From Celeribacter neptunius (lineage in GTDB: Bacteria; Pseudomonadota; Alphaproteobacteria; Rhodobacterales; Rhodobacteraceae), in assembly GCF_900113955.1 (NCBI RefSeq), contig NZ_FORH01000001.1, positions 674,395 to 738,394 on the forward strand: a stretch of 64,000 bases of DNA, in the 5' to 3' direction. Below, piece after piece: positions 55,168 to 63,537 of this stretch. The notes beneath the pieces were generated by a model. It worked only from the letters and a program-made list of their open reading frames with translations, did no database searches and was not told the DNA's origin. Within the stretch, counting starts at the first letter, position 1; each line of letters begins with the position of its first letter. The position numbers and the translations under genes were made by a program.

Positions 55168-55674
55168 TCAGGAGGCCTCGGCGAGATCCATGACATAGCG
55201 TGGTGCGCGCGGGGCGTGACGCTCAAAGCCAAAGGCGCGATAGGCCGCCTTGGCACTTTCGCTCTTATGGGCGATGCCGACGGTGAGCTGGCCGCAGCCG
55301 AGCTGTTCTGCCGTGGCCCGGGCGGCACGCATCAGGCGGCGACCGATCCCGTGCTTGCGATAGGCGGGATCGACATAGATATGATGCAGCTCCATCGAAC
55401 GATCTTCGGCCCGAAGCTGCAGCCCGCCGACCAGCGCGGTATAGCCGATCAGATGCCCGCCGCATTCGGCAACCAGCACATGGGCCCAGGGGTTGGGCGC
55501 GGCGATGATGTCGATCAGCGTGGCGGTGTCGAGCTGCAGGCGATCCCGGATCTGCGGTACCAGCGCGTCGATCAGCGGCAGCAGGGCCGAAATGTCGCCA
55601 AGGCTGGCCGGGCGGATCGTGAGATCCGTCGGGCAGGGGGCGTGGCGCGGGGGATGAGAGGCGTTGGAGGGCAT
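55168..55674 (-). CDS. GNAT-family N-acetyltransferase (paralogue of the neighbour)
   Basis: 168 residues. Acetyl-CoA motif VDPAYRKHGIGRRLMRAARA, with LIGYTALVGGLQLRAEDRSMELHHIY before it and AKAAYRAFGFERH after it. These align block by block with the enzyme at 54417-54947, so the pair arose by tandem duplication and has since diverged strongly. The first 15 residues are proline-rich and unconserved. Substrate unknown. Confidence 0.88.
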   Translation of the reverse strand: MPSNASHPPRHAPCPTDLTIRPASLGDISALLPLIDALVPQIRDRLQLDTATLIDIIAAPNPWAHVLVAECGGHLIGYTALVGGLQLRAEDRSMELHHIYVDPAYRKHGIGRRLMRAARATAEQLGCGQLTVGIAHKSESAKAAYRAFGFERHAPRAPRYVMDLAEAS

Positions 55675-56013
55675 CGGTTCACAATTCGGATGGGGCTCGG
55701 AAAGCGTCTGTACAGAGCACCCAAAAAGTTAAAGCCGCCTTACATTGAGGGCATATTTTCATGACAGTCGGCCGCCGGATGCCTCAGGGGCGCAGGAGGC
55801 CGTGGTTTCGGCCCATATGTGGTGTTTCCCCTGCTCTGTCAATCGAATGGAATTGAATATCTGGTAAATTTTTCCAGAAGGGGAAATCCCGCCCGAGAAC
55901 CCTCGAGGAAACGGGCATGCGGGACGTGAAGTCTGAGGCTGAAAGCCTGCCTGAATGATCTCTTTGGGAGAGACCGCCATTCGGTTACACTGTTTGAAAG
56001 TCCGGGGGATGCC
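55675..56013. other. 339-base divergent intergenic region
   Basis: No gene seen. It holds a small dyad, TCTGG-N9-CCAGA (55860-55878), in an AT-rich patch that may belong to the promoter of the PNPOx-like gene. Confidence 0.4.
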
Positions 56014-56643
56014 ATGATCGACGTCGAGGAAGTCATTCAATCTTCAGAGCGCTTGCGAGAGCTGCTTCCGACCGAGGGGTTCGTGAATACCTTTCTCAAG
56101 GTGAGCGACCGGTTGAACGATGTGGCGCGGAAGTTCATTGCGGAGTGCCCCTTCGTGGTCATCGCGACAAAAGCGTCCCAGGGGCTCATCGATGTGTCGC
56201 CCAAGGGAGATCCGCGAGGCTTTGTCGAAGTCTATGACGACAAGACGCTGATCATCCCGGACCGGCTCGGAAATCACCGGGTCGACGGGTTCATGAACCT
56301 GCTCGAAGATCCGGAGATTGCGCTGCTTTTCATCGTCCCCGGGCATGGCGATACCCTGCGCGTCGCGGGCAAGGCCCGCATCGTGCGGGATCGTGCGATC
56401 AGCAAAAGGCTTGCGGTGAACGGGAAAGAGCCTTTGCTGGCCCTGATTGTCGATGTCGAAGAGGCCTTCATGCATTGTTCGAAATCGATGATCCGATCGC
56501 GCCTCTGGCAGCCGGATCATTGGCCGGAGCGCCGCTCGGCGCCAACCCTGGCCGACTGGGTGATTGCCACCGTCGACCGGGAGCAGACCCTCGACGAGGT
56601 CCAGGAAGACCATAGCGCGGATGAGGCCGGGCGGCTCTATTAG
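56014..56643 (+). CDS. pyridoxamine-phosphate-oxidase-like flavin protein
   Basis: 209 residues with a split-barrel FMN-binding fold. Landmarks are CPFVVIATKASQGLIDVSPKGDPRGFVEVYDDKTLIIPDR (read across its segments), FMNLLEDPEIALLFIVPG and GKARIVRD. This pattern fits the PNPOx-like family often annotated as MSMEG_1061-type, not true PdxH. Flavin- or F420-dependent reduction or heme-related roles occur in relatives; nothing nearby decides. Two hairpins follow before the convergent iron-binding protein gene. Confidence 0.85.
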   Translation: MIDVEEVIQSSERLRELLPTEGFVNTFLKVSDRLNDVARKFIAECPFVVIATKASQGLIDVSPKGDPRGFVEVYDDKTLIIPDRLGNHRVDGFMNLLEDPEIALLFIVPGHGDTLRVAGKARIVRDRAISKRLAVNGKEPLLALIVDVEEAFMHCSKSMIRSRLWQPDHWPERRSAPTLADWVIATVDREQTLDEVQEDHSADEAGRLY

Positions 56644-56730
56644 GGGCTAGGGGCCGATCGTCATGAGACGTGAGGCGCCGGTGGAACCGGGAAGTTTCGG
56701 GACCGGGAAATCTCGGGGCGGGAAATTTGG

Positions 56731-56787
56731 CGCCCCCGCCGATCTGCGGGGGCGTTCGCAACAGGAACGCTCCGGGGGAGCGTTTCC
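56731..56787. terminator. two hairpins between convergent genes
   Basis: Hairpin 1: CGCCCCCGC / GCGGGGGCG (9 bp, 56731-56754). Hairpin 2: AACGCTCC / GGAGCGTT (8 bp, 56766-56784). Both lie between convergent genes, with short T or A runs, and probably stop transcription from both sides. Confidence 0.7.
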
Positions 56788-56796
56788 ATCCGCTGC

Positions 56797-57798
56797 TTAG
56801 CCATCATAATCCACTTCTTCGGTGAGGCGCAGGGCCTCGGCGCGGTTGGCGGCGAGATCGCTGAGCGGCAGGTTGTCCGCCTTCAGATCGCCCCAGCTTT
56901 TCACTAGGTCCGAGGCTTCGGTGCCCGGCGCCAGCGGATATTCGGAATTGGCCTCGGCGTAGATTTCCTGCGCCGCCTGCGACGACAGGAATTCGATGAA
57001 ACGAATGGCGTCTTCCTTGTTCTTGGCGGATTTGGTCAGAGCCACGCCGGAGATGTTGACATGGGTGCCGCCGCCCTCGACGTCGAACACCGGGAAATCG
57101 AGGCGCACGGAATTCGCCCATTCGCGCTGTTCGTCATCGGCGAGCATTTCGCCCATGTAATAGGTATTGCCGAGCGAGATATCGCATTCCCCGGCCCAGA
57201 TCGCTTTCACCTGTGCCCGGTCGTTGCCCTGCGGGCGCCGCGCCAAGTTGGCCTTGAGCCCTTCGAGCCAGGCCTTGGTCTCTTCCGGGCCATGGTGTGC
57301 CAGATAGGCCGAGGTCAGGCCGATCATATAGGTATGCATGCCGGAGCGGGTACAGATCCGGCCTTTCCATTTCGGGTCGGCGAGATCTTCGTAAGTGGTG
57401 ACCTCGCCCGGGGCGACCCGGTCCTTGGAGGCATAGACGATGCGCGCACGGCTGGTCATGCCCCACCACAGCCCGTCGGGGTCGTGGAATTCGGCCGGGA
57501 TATTGGCCTGGAGCGTGTCGGTCATCAGCGGCTGGGTCACCTCGGCGTCGACCGCCTCTTTCAGCCGGGCAATATCAACGGTGAGGATCACATCGGCCGG
57601 CGAACGATCGCCCTCGGCCTTGAGCCGCTCGGTCAGGCCCTCGACGAGATAGGCGGTGTTGACCTGAATGCCGGTTTCCTTGGTAAAGGCCTCGGTCAGG
57701 GGCGCGATCAGCTCCGGCTGGCGGTAGGAATAGATATTCACATCGGCCAGCGCCGGCGTGGCGGCGAGGATCAGGGGCAGGGCATGGGTGAGACGCAT
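56797..57798 (-). CDS. iron(III) ABC transporter substrate-binding protein (FutA/FbpA type)
   Basis: Periplasmic ferric-iron binder. 333 residues with a signal peptide ending near ALA-DV (residue 19). Landmarks are NIYSYRQPELIAPL, LTVDIARLKEAVDA, GLWWGMTSRARIVYAS and SLGNTYYMGEML, where the paired tyrosines (213, 214) are the expected iron ligands. ATG at 57798 with GGAG upstream. No permease or ATPase genes are adjacent, so it works with a transporter encoded elsewhere. Two TGA-N9-TCA iron boxes lie just upstream. Confidence 0.9.
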   Translation of the reverse strand: MRLTHALPLILAATPALADVNIYSYRQPELIAPLTEAFTKETGIQVNTAYLVEGLTERLKAEGDRSPADVILTVDIARLKEAVDAEVTQPLMTDTLQANIPAEFHDPDGLWWGMTSRARIVYASKDRVAPGEVTTYEDLADPKWKGRICTRSGMHTYMIGLTSAYLAHHGPEETKAWLEGLKANLARRPQGNDRAQVKAIWAGECDISLGNTYYMGEMLADDEQREWANSVRLDFPVFDVEGGGTHVNISGVALTKSAKNKEDAIRFIEFLSSQAAQEIYAEANSEYPLAPGTEASDLVKSWGDLKADNLPLSDLAANRAEALRLTEEVDYDG

Positions 57799-57829
57799 GT
57801 CGATCTCCAAGTCTGTTGACTGTGTCTGC

Positions 57830-57882
57830 TGACTATTTTTGTCAGATTTCTAGAGCGCCCTTAAATCTGACAAAAATAATCA
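57830..57882 (-). promoter_or_regulatory. paired iron-responsive boxes (TGA-N9-TCA) in a long inverted repeat
   Basis: Two sites fit TGA-N9-TCA, the RirA / Iron-Rhodo box pattern: TGACTATTTTTGTCA (57830-57844) and TGACAAAAATAATCA (57868-57882). They lie within a perfect 16-bp inverted repeat (57834-57849 against 57863-57878, 13-base spacer). Positioned 32-84 bases before the iron-binding protein start, they are expected to repress it when iron is plentiful. Confidence 0.75.
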
Positions 57883-57940
57883 GGTCAATAGGCCTGCGCT
57901 GCTGCCGGCTGAAATTTTCCGTGAGCCGGGTCGCGGCGGC

Positions 57941-58762
57941 TCAAAGCTCGCCTTGTTTGTCGCGGGCCTTGGCAGCGTCCCAGAGCGCGTCCATCTCGGC
58001 CAGATCGCTGTCGGACGGGGCTTTCCCTTGTGCCTTGAGCGCATCTTCCACCGCGTTGAAACGACGGGTGAATTTGCTATTGCAGGCGCGCAGGGCCTCT
58101 TCCGCGTCGACGCCGAGATGACGCCCGAGATTGACGACGACAAACAGCAGGTCGCCGAATTCCTCGAACACCTCCTCTTGTGTGAGCGTCTCGCGCGCCT
58201 CGACCAGCTCGTGGCTCTCCTCGTTGATCTTGTCCAGCACATGCGAGGCATCCGGCCAGTCGAATCCCACGCGCGCGGCACGTTTCTGCAGCTTCTGCGC
58301 CCGCATGAGTGCCGGCAGGCCCATGGCGACACCGTCGAGCACCCGATGCTCGCCGCGCCGGGCGCGTTCCTTGGCCTTTTCGACCTCCCAGTCTTTGGTT
58401 TGCTGTTCGGGAGACTTCTGATTGCTTTCATCGCCAAAGACATGCGGGTGTCGCGAAATCATTTTCGAGGCAATGGTTTGCGCGACGTCGTGAAAGTCGA
58501 ACAAGCCCTTGTCCGAAGCGATCTGCGCCTGAAACACGGATTGGAACAGCAAATCCCCGAGCTCGCTTTTGAGATCTTCCATATCGCCGCGGGCGATGGC
58601 GTCGTCGACCTCATAGGCCTCTTCGATCGTATAGGGCGAGATCGTCGCGAAATCCTGTTCGATGTCCCAGGGGCAGCCGCCCTCCGGGTCGCGCAGCCGG
58701 CGCATGATCTCGAGAAGCTGGTCAATGCCTTGGGGCACATCGTGGATCGGATCGTGGCTCAT
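57941..58762 (-). CDS. mazG: nucleoside triphosphate pyrophosphohydrolase MazG
   Basis: Hydrolyses NTPs to NMP and pyrophosphate, cleaning the nucleotide pool. 273 residues with two MazG repeats: LRDPEGGCPWDIEQDFATI ... EEAYEVDDAI ... LKSELGDLLFQSVF, and KINEESHELVEARE ... EEFGDLLFVVVNLGRHLG. The EExxE and ExxD metal motifs are present in both. Its start overlaps the stop of the preceding gene by four bases (ATGA). Confidence 0.95.
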   Translation of the reverse strand: MSHDPIHDVPQGIDQLLEIMRRLRDPEGGCPWDIEQDFATISPYTIEEAYEVDDAIARGDMEDLKSELGDLLFQSVFQAQIASDKGLFDFHDVAQTIASKMISRHPHVFGDESNQKSPEQQTKDWEVEKAKERARRGEHRVLDGVAMGLPALMRAQKLQKRAARVGFDWPDASHVLDKINEESHELVEARETLTQEEVFEEFGDLLFVVVNLGRHLGVDAEEALRACNSKFTRRFNAVEDALKAQGKAPSDSDLAEMDALWDAAKARDKQGEL

Positions 58763-59574
58763 TTGGCGGCCCCTTTGTCGAGCAGCCCATCGACCAGATC
58801 GGAGCCGGCGGGGGTGCAGGTGGAAAACAGACCCTTGCCAAGGATGTCCCCGGCATTGGCGATCAGGCGCTCTTGGACCGAGCGTGCCAGGAGTGAGCCA
58901 AGCGAGATCCGCGCCACGCCCAGTGCGGCGAAATCGCTGCGGGTGAGCGTTTGCAGCGGCCCGACCGGCAGGGCGTTGACGGGCTTTTTCGTGGCCTGCA
59001 CGACGCGTTTCAGATCTTCGACGCTGCCCGGACAGGGCACGTAGAGACAATCCGCCCCGGCTTTGTCAAAGGCGCGGATGCGGTTGAGCGCCTCGTCGAG
59101 ATCATAATCCCCGTTCATCACCCCGTCGGCCCGCGCCACCAGCACGAAATCCCCGGGCAGGGCGCGGGCGGCACTGGCGGCGGCTTTCACACACTCGACC
59201 GCGAGATCGAAGTCACGTGCGCCCATGTCGGGAAAGGCCGTGTCCTCGATGGAAATGCCTGAAAGCCCGGCCTCAAAGGCCAGTTTGACGGTTTGAGCCA
59301 CTTCATCGGGGTCGTTGGAAAAGCCGTTCTCGAAATCGCCGGAGACCGGCAGGGAAACGGCGGCGACGAGGTCCTGGGCGTGGCTCAACGCCTCGTCACG
59401 GCTGAGCGTGCCGCCATCGGGGCGCCCGAGGGTAAAGGCCTGCGCCGCCGAGGAGGTGGCAATCGCCTGGGCACCCAGTCCCGCCAGCACGCGGGCGGAA
59501 CCTGCATCCCATGCGTTGGCCAGAACAAATGGATCGCCGGGTTTGTGGAGGTCGCGGAAAGAAGTCTTGGTCAT
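58759..59574 (-). CDS. isocitrate lyase / PEP mutase family protein
   Basis: 271-residue TIM-barrel of the ICL/PEP-mutase superfamily. Landmarks are FVLANAWDAGSARVLAGLGAQAIATSSAAQAFTLG (across segments), LPVSGDFENGF, GISIEDTAFPD, VARADGVM and DCLYVPCPGS. Known relatives include oxaloacetate decarboxylase, 2-methylisocitrate lyase and carboxyvinyl-phosphonate mutase; the strict KKCGH motif of lyases is not seen, so the activity is open. Start at 59574; coupled to mazG. Confidence 0.85.
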   Translation of the reverse strand: MTKTSFRDLHKPGDPFVLANAWDAGSARVLAGLGAQAIATSSAAQAFTLGRPDGGTLSRDEALSHAQDLVAAVSLPVSGDFENGFSNDPDEVAQTVKLAFEAGLSGISIEDTAFPDMGARDFDLAVECVKAAASAARALPGDFVLVARADGVMNGDYDLDEALNRIRAFDKAGADCLYVPCPGSVEDLKRVVQATKKPVNALPVGPLQTLTRSDFAALGVARISLGSLLARSVQERLIANAGDILGKGLFSTCTPAGSDLVDGLLDKGAAK

Positions 59575-59765
59575 GGGCTCAAACTGACCGGCGATTGGGG
59601 GCTTTGCAAGGGTGAAAACCCGGCCTATAAGGGGGCCATGACCACCTGTGCCGCCATCATTACCTGCTGCTGCATTATCCGCTGACATCGTCGCGCGGGT
59701 CTGGTCTCTTTTCACCTGAAATGGAAGCTGCTAAGCCCGCCGGGGAACGCCCGAAGGGACTAGCT

Positions 59766-61253
59766 ATGACCACAATCAAGCTCACCAATTCGAAGACCCG
59801 CCGCAAGGAGGTCTTTACCCCCATCGATCCCGAGAATGTGCGGATGTATGTCTGTGGTCCGACGGTCTACGACCGGGCCCATATCGGCAATGCCCGGCCG
59901 GTGATCGTCTTCGACGTGCTCTATCGGCTGTTGCGCCATGTCTATGGCGCGGATCACGTCACCTATGTGCGCAACTTCACGGATGTGGATGACAAGATCA
60001 ACGCCAAGGCCAAGGAGACCGGGCGGTCGATCAAGGACATCACCGATGAGACCACCGGGTGGTATCTCGACGATATGCGCGCCGTGGGGGCGATGGACCC
60101 AAGCGAGATGCCGCGGGCGACCGCCTATATTCCGGCGATGATCAAGATGATCGAGGGGCTGATCGCCAATGGCCACGCCTATGAGGCCGAGGGGCATGTC
60201 TTGTTCGCGGTCGAGAGCTACAAGGAGTATGGCGCTCTCTCCGGGCGGTCCATCGACGACATGATCGCCGGCGCCCGGGTGGAAGTCGCGCCGTATAAGC
60301 GCAATCCGATGGATTTCGTGTTGTGGAAGCCGTCCTCCGACGATTTGCCGGGGTGGGACAGCCCCTGGGGCCGTGGGCGTCCGGGCTGGCATATCGAATG
60401 CTCCGCCATGTCCTATGAGCTTCTGGGCGAAACCTTCGACATCCACGGCGGCGGCAACGATTTGATGTTCCCGCATCATGAAAACGAGATCGCCCAGAGC
60501 TGCTGCGCCCATGAGGGCGCAGGGTTTGCCAATGTCTGGCTGCACAATGAGATGTTGCAGGTCGAGGGCAAGAAAATGTCCAAGTCTCTGGGCAATTTCT
60601 TCACCGTGCGCGATTTGCTCGACGGTCACGATGGCATGCCGCCGGTGCCGGGGGAAGTGATCCGATTTGTGTTCCTCTCGACGCATTACCGCAAGCCGAT
60701 GGACTGGACGGCGGAGAAGGCGGAGCAGGCGAAGAAGACGCTGGTAAAAATTGCTGCGTTCCTTGGGAGAGATCCTCTTACAAAACCGATGGTGTTGACG
60801 TGCGGGGATGTTCCGGCGCCGGACGAATTTGTGGACGCTCTGAGCAATGATTTAAATACCTCTTTAGCGCTTACTTTGGTTGTAAAGTACCTCAAGGAAG
60901 AACGAGAAAGGGACCTCGTTGGCGCATTGAGACTGTTGGGCTTCGATACGGATGAAATCGTAAGAAAGTTCCGTTCCTTCCATGCATATGCGTCGGATGA
61001 CGAGGAGCGGCAAAGTTCCGGATCAAGAAGTTTCGGGGACACGCTTGTCACAGAAAATGGCAAGATTCGCGAGCTGACAGTTCGTCTCCAAGCCCTGCGC
61101 CAATCGGCCATGGAAACCAAAGACTTCTCCGCCGTTGACGCGATGAAAGCCGCGCTCTTGGACGCAGGTGTCGAGGTGCGCATGTCGAAAACCGGGGTCG
61201 AGTTGGAGCCGGGTCCGAATTTTGATGCGGCTAAGTTGGAGGGGCTATTGTGA
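59766..61253 (+). CDS. cysS: cysteinyl-tRNA synthetase
   Basis: Charges tRNA-Cys. 495 residues, about 30 longer than many bacterial CysRS. Class I motifs HIGN (39-42) and KMSKS are intact, with the zinc-site elements CGPTVYD, HIECSAM and FPHHENE. From about 60730 to 61080 the gene changes character: GC falls to about 48% by hand count (60841-61080), with codons such as TTA, GTA, AGA and AAT unlike its flanks; this covers most of the helical DALR region and an extra [17 protein letters not shown] insertion. The extreme 3' end returns to the usual composition. Likely a recombinant segment; the enzyme appears intact. Confidence 0.95.
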   Translation: MTTIKLTNSKTRRKEVFTPIDPENVRMYVCGPTVYDRAHIGNARPVIVFDVLYRLLRHVYGADHVTYVRNFTDVDDKINAKAKETGRSIKDITDETTGWYLDDMRAVGAMDPSEMPRATAYIPAMIKMIEGLIANGHAYEAEGHVLFAVESYKEYGALSGRSIDDMIAGARVEVAPYKRNPMDFVLWKPSSDDLPGWDSPWGRGRPGWHIECSAMSYELLGETFDIHGGGNDLMFPHHENEIAQSCCAHEGAGFANVWLHNEMLQVEGKKMSKSLGNFFTVRDLLDGHDGMPPVPGEVIRFVFLSTHYRKPMDWTAEKAEQAKKTLVKIAAFLGRDPLTKPMVLTCGDVPAPDEFVDALSNDLNTSLALTLVVKYLKEERERDLVGALRLLGFDTDEIVRKFRSFHAYASDDEERQSSGSRSFGDTLVTENGKIRELTVRLQALRQSAMETKDFSAVDAMKAALLDAGVEVRMSKTGVELEPGPNFDAAKLEGLL

Positions 61254-61272
61254 GCGTTCGTTTTCGCAAACC

Positions 61273-61337
61273 CGCCCCGGGCCTGACCCGGGGCCTCGCC
61301 GGCCCGAACAAGGAGGCCCCGGATCAGGTCCGGGGCG
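61273..61337. repeat. REP-like inverted repeat between cysS and cimA
   Basis: Two 25-base arms (61273-61297 and 61313-61337) are inverted copies with two mismatches and a 15-base spacer; each arm is itself partly palindromic around CCCCGG...CCGGGG. This type of GC-rich palindrome is widespread between genes in alphaproteobacteria. It can form a large hairpin just before the cimA ribosome binding site. Confidence 0.85.
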
Positions 61338-61350
61338 CGGAGGGATCAAA

Positions 61351-62976
61351 ATGACCGAGCGCCTCTACCTCTACGACACCACGCTCCGCGACGGCCAGCA
61401 AACCCAGGGGGTGCAATTCTCCACTGAGGAAAAGCACCAGATCGCCGAAGCGCTCGATCATCTGGGCGTCGATTACATCGAGGGCGGCTGGCCCGGGGCG
61501 AACCCGACCGACAGCGCGTTTTTCGCCGAGGCGCCAAAGACCAAAGCGCGTTTTACCGCTTTCGGCATGACCAAACGGTCGGGGCGCTCGGCGGAGAATG
61601 ACGAGGTGCTGGCGGGCGTGTTGAATGCAGGCACAGACTCCGTCTGTCTCGTTGGCAAGACCCATGATTTTCACGTCACCACGGCGCTTGGCATCACGCT
61701 CGAGGAGAATCTCGAGAATATCGCCAAATCCGTGGCGCATCTGGGGGCGCAGGGCCGCGAAGCGCTGTTCGATGCCGAGCATTTCTTTGACGGCTACAAG
61801 GCCAATCCCGATTACGCGATTGCCTGTTGCAAGGCGGCCTATGAGGCGGGCGCGCGCTGGATCGTGCTGTGCGACACCAATGGCGGCGCGCTGCCGGGCG
61901 AGGTCTATCAGATCACGCTGAAGGTGATCGAAGCGGGGATTCCCGGCGAAAACATCGGCATTCACACCCATGACGACACCGGCAATGCCGTGGCCAACAG
62001 TCTGGCGGCGGTAAACGCCGGGGCGCGGCAGGTGCAGGGCACGTTGAACGGGCTCGGTGAACGCTGCGGCAATGCCAATCTCACCACGCTCATCCCGACT
62101 TTCCTGCTGAAAGAACCCTACAAATCGACGCTCGACACCGGGGTCACCGACGCGGCTTTGGCCGATATGGTCAAGGTGTCGCGCATGTTGGACGACATCC
62201 TCAACCGGGTGCCGCTGCGCTCCGCGCCCTATGTCGGGGCTTCGGCTTTCGCGCATAAGGCAGGGCTGCATGCCTCGGCGATTTTGAAAGATCCCTCGAC
62301 CTACGAACATGTGCCGCCCGAGACGGTGGGCAATGCCCGGATCGTGCCGATGTCCAATCAGGCCGGGCAATCGAACCTGCGCAAACGTCTGGCCGATATG
62401 GGCTTGGAAGTCTCCGAAAAACAGGATCTCGGTCGTATCCTCGACCGGATCAAGCAACGCGAGACCGAAGGCTATAGCTACGACACGGCGCAGGCCTCGT
62501 TCGAACTGGAAGCGCGCCGCGAGCTGGGGCTGATGCCGCAGTTTTTCGAGGTCGAACGCTATCGCGCCACGGTGGAACGCCGCCGCGACGCCAAGGGCAA
62601 GGTGATCCATCTCTCCGAGGTCACCATCGTGGTGAATATCGGTGGCGAACGGCATCTCTCGGTGTCCGAGGGCATCATGGCCGACGGCAATGACGGCGGG
62701 CCGGTGAACGCGCTCTCGAAAGCGCTGGTCAAGGATCTCGGCCCCTATCAGGACCTGATCGGCGACATGGAACTCGTTGATTTTAAAGTCCGGATCACCA
62801 ATGGCGGCACCGAGGCGCATACCCGCGTCATCATCGATCACGAGGACAGTCAGGGCCGTCGCTGGTCCACCGTTGGCGTGTCGTCGAACATTATAGACGC
62901 GTCTTTCGAGGCGCTGCTGGATGCGGTGCTGTGGAAGCTGATGCGCGACGGCGCGCAGGCGCTGGGAGCGGAGTGA
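61351..62976 (+). CDS. cimA: (R)-citramalate synthase
   Basis: Condenses pyruvate and acetyl-CoA to citramalate, an entry to isoleucine synthesis; alpha-isopropylmalate synthase relative. 541 residues: [18 protein letters not shown] at the N terminus, [18 protein letters not shown] with the metal-binding Hx[28 protein letters not shown], and a C-terminal LeuA-type regulatory domain ([17 protein letters not shown]). The ATG at 61351 has GGAGGGA upstream; an upstream open frame passes through the palindromic repeat and is rejected. Confidence 0.92.
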   Translation: MTERLYLYDTTLRDGQQTQGVQFSTEEKHQIAEALDHLGVDYIEGGWPGANPTDSAFFAEAPKTKARFTAFGMTKRSGRSAENDEVLAGVLNAGTDSVCLVGKTHDFHVTTALGITLEENLENIAKSVAHLGAQGREALFDAEHFFDGYKANPDYAIACCKAAYEAGARWIVLCDTNGGALPGEVYQITLKVIEAGIPGENIGIHTHDDTGNAVANSLAAVNAGARQVQGTLNGLGERCGNANLTTLIPTFLLKEPYKSTLDTGVTDAALADMVKVSRMLDDILNRVPLRSAPYVGASAFAHKAGLHASAILKDPSTYEHVPPETVGNARIVPMSNQAGQSNLRKRLADMGLEVSEKQDLGRILDRIKQRETEGYSYDTAQASFELEARRELGLMPQFFEVERYRATVERRRDAKGKVIHLSEVTIVVNIGGERHLSVSEGIMADGNDGGPVNALSKALVKDLGPYQDLIGDMELVDFKVRITNGGTEAHTRVIIDHEDSQGRRWSTVGVSSNIIDASFEALLDAVLWKLMRDGAQALGAE

Positions 62977-62985
62977 GACAGGCCC

Positions 62986-63534
62986 ATGTCGGATCGCAAT
63001 TTCTTCCGTGCGCCCTCGGTGGACGCAACGCACGCCGAGGATGTGCTTCGACTGGTCGATGTGCATCTGGGGCCCGTCGACATACATCTGCCGGACACGG
63101 GGGTGCTCTATTGCGACATTGACGGTACGCTGGCGGATATCGCGCACCGGCGTACCTATCTCGAGCGCACGCCGAAGGATTGGAAGAGTTTCAAGTCGAA
63201 GCTGCATCTCGATCATCCCGTGCCGGAGGTGATCTCTGCCGTGCAATCCCTGCGCCGAGCTGGTTGGCAGATCGTCCTGATGACCGGGCGCGATGCCGCG
63301 AGCCGCAAGGTGACGCGGGCGTGGCTCAAGTCGCATGAAGTGCCCTATGATGCGATGTTCATGCGGCCCGATGGCGACTACCGCCGCGACGATCTGGTGA
63401 AAGCAGATCTGCTGGCGCAGGCGCGGGCAGAGGGCTATGAACCGGATCTGATTTTCGACGACCGTGATCAGGTGGTCGCCATGTGGCGCGCGCAGGGGCT
63501 GTTCTGCATTCAGGTCGCCGAAGGAGATTTTTGA
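62986..63534 (+). CDS. polynucleotide 3'-phosphatase-like HAD protein
   Basis: 182 residues with a HAD phosphatase core: CDIDGTLADIAHRR (nucleophile and acid Asp), VLMTGRDAASRKVTRAWLKSH, and DDRDQVVAMWRAQGLFCIQVAEGDF at the C terminus. The last block closely resembles the 3'-phosphatase domain of T4 polynucleotide kinase. There is no kinase P-loop, so only phosphatase activity is expected. 9 bases after cimA and 3 bases before the next gene. A role in nucleic-acid end repair is inferred. Confidence 0.8.
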   Translation: MSDRNFFRAPSVDATHAEDVLRLVDVHLGPVDIHLPDTGVLYCDIDGTLADIAHRRTYLERTPKDWKSFKSKLHLDHPVPEVISAVQSLRRAGWQIVLMTGRDAASRKVTRAWLKSHEVPYDAMFMRPDGDYRRDDLVKADLLAQARAEGYEPDLIFDDRDQVVAMWRAQGLFCIQVAEGDF

Positions 63535-63537
63535 GCC

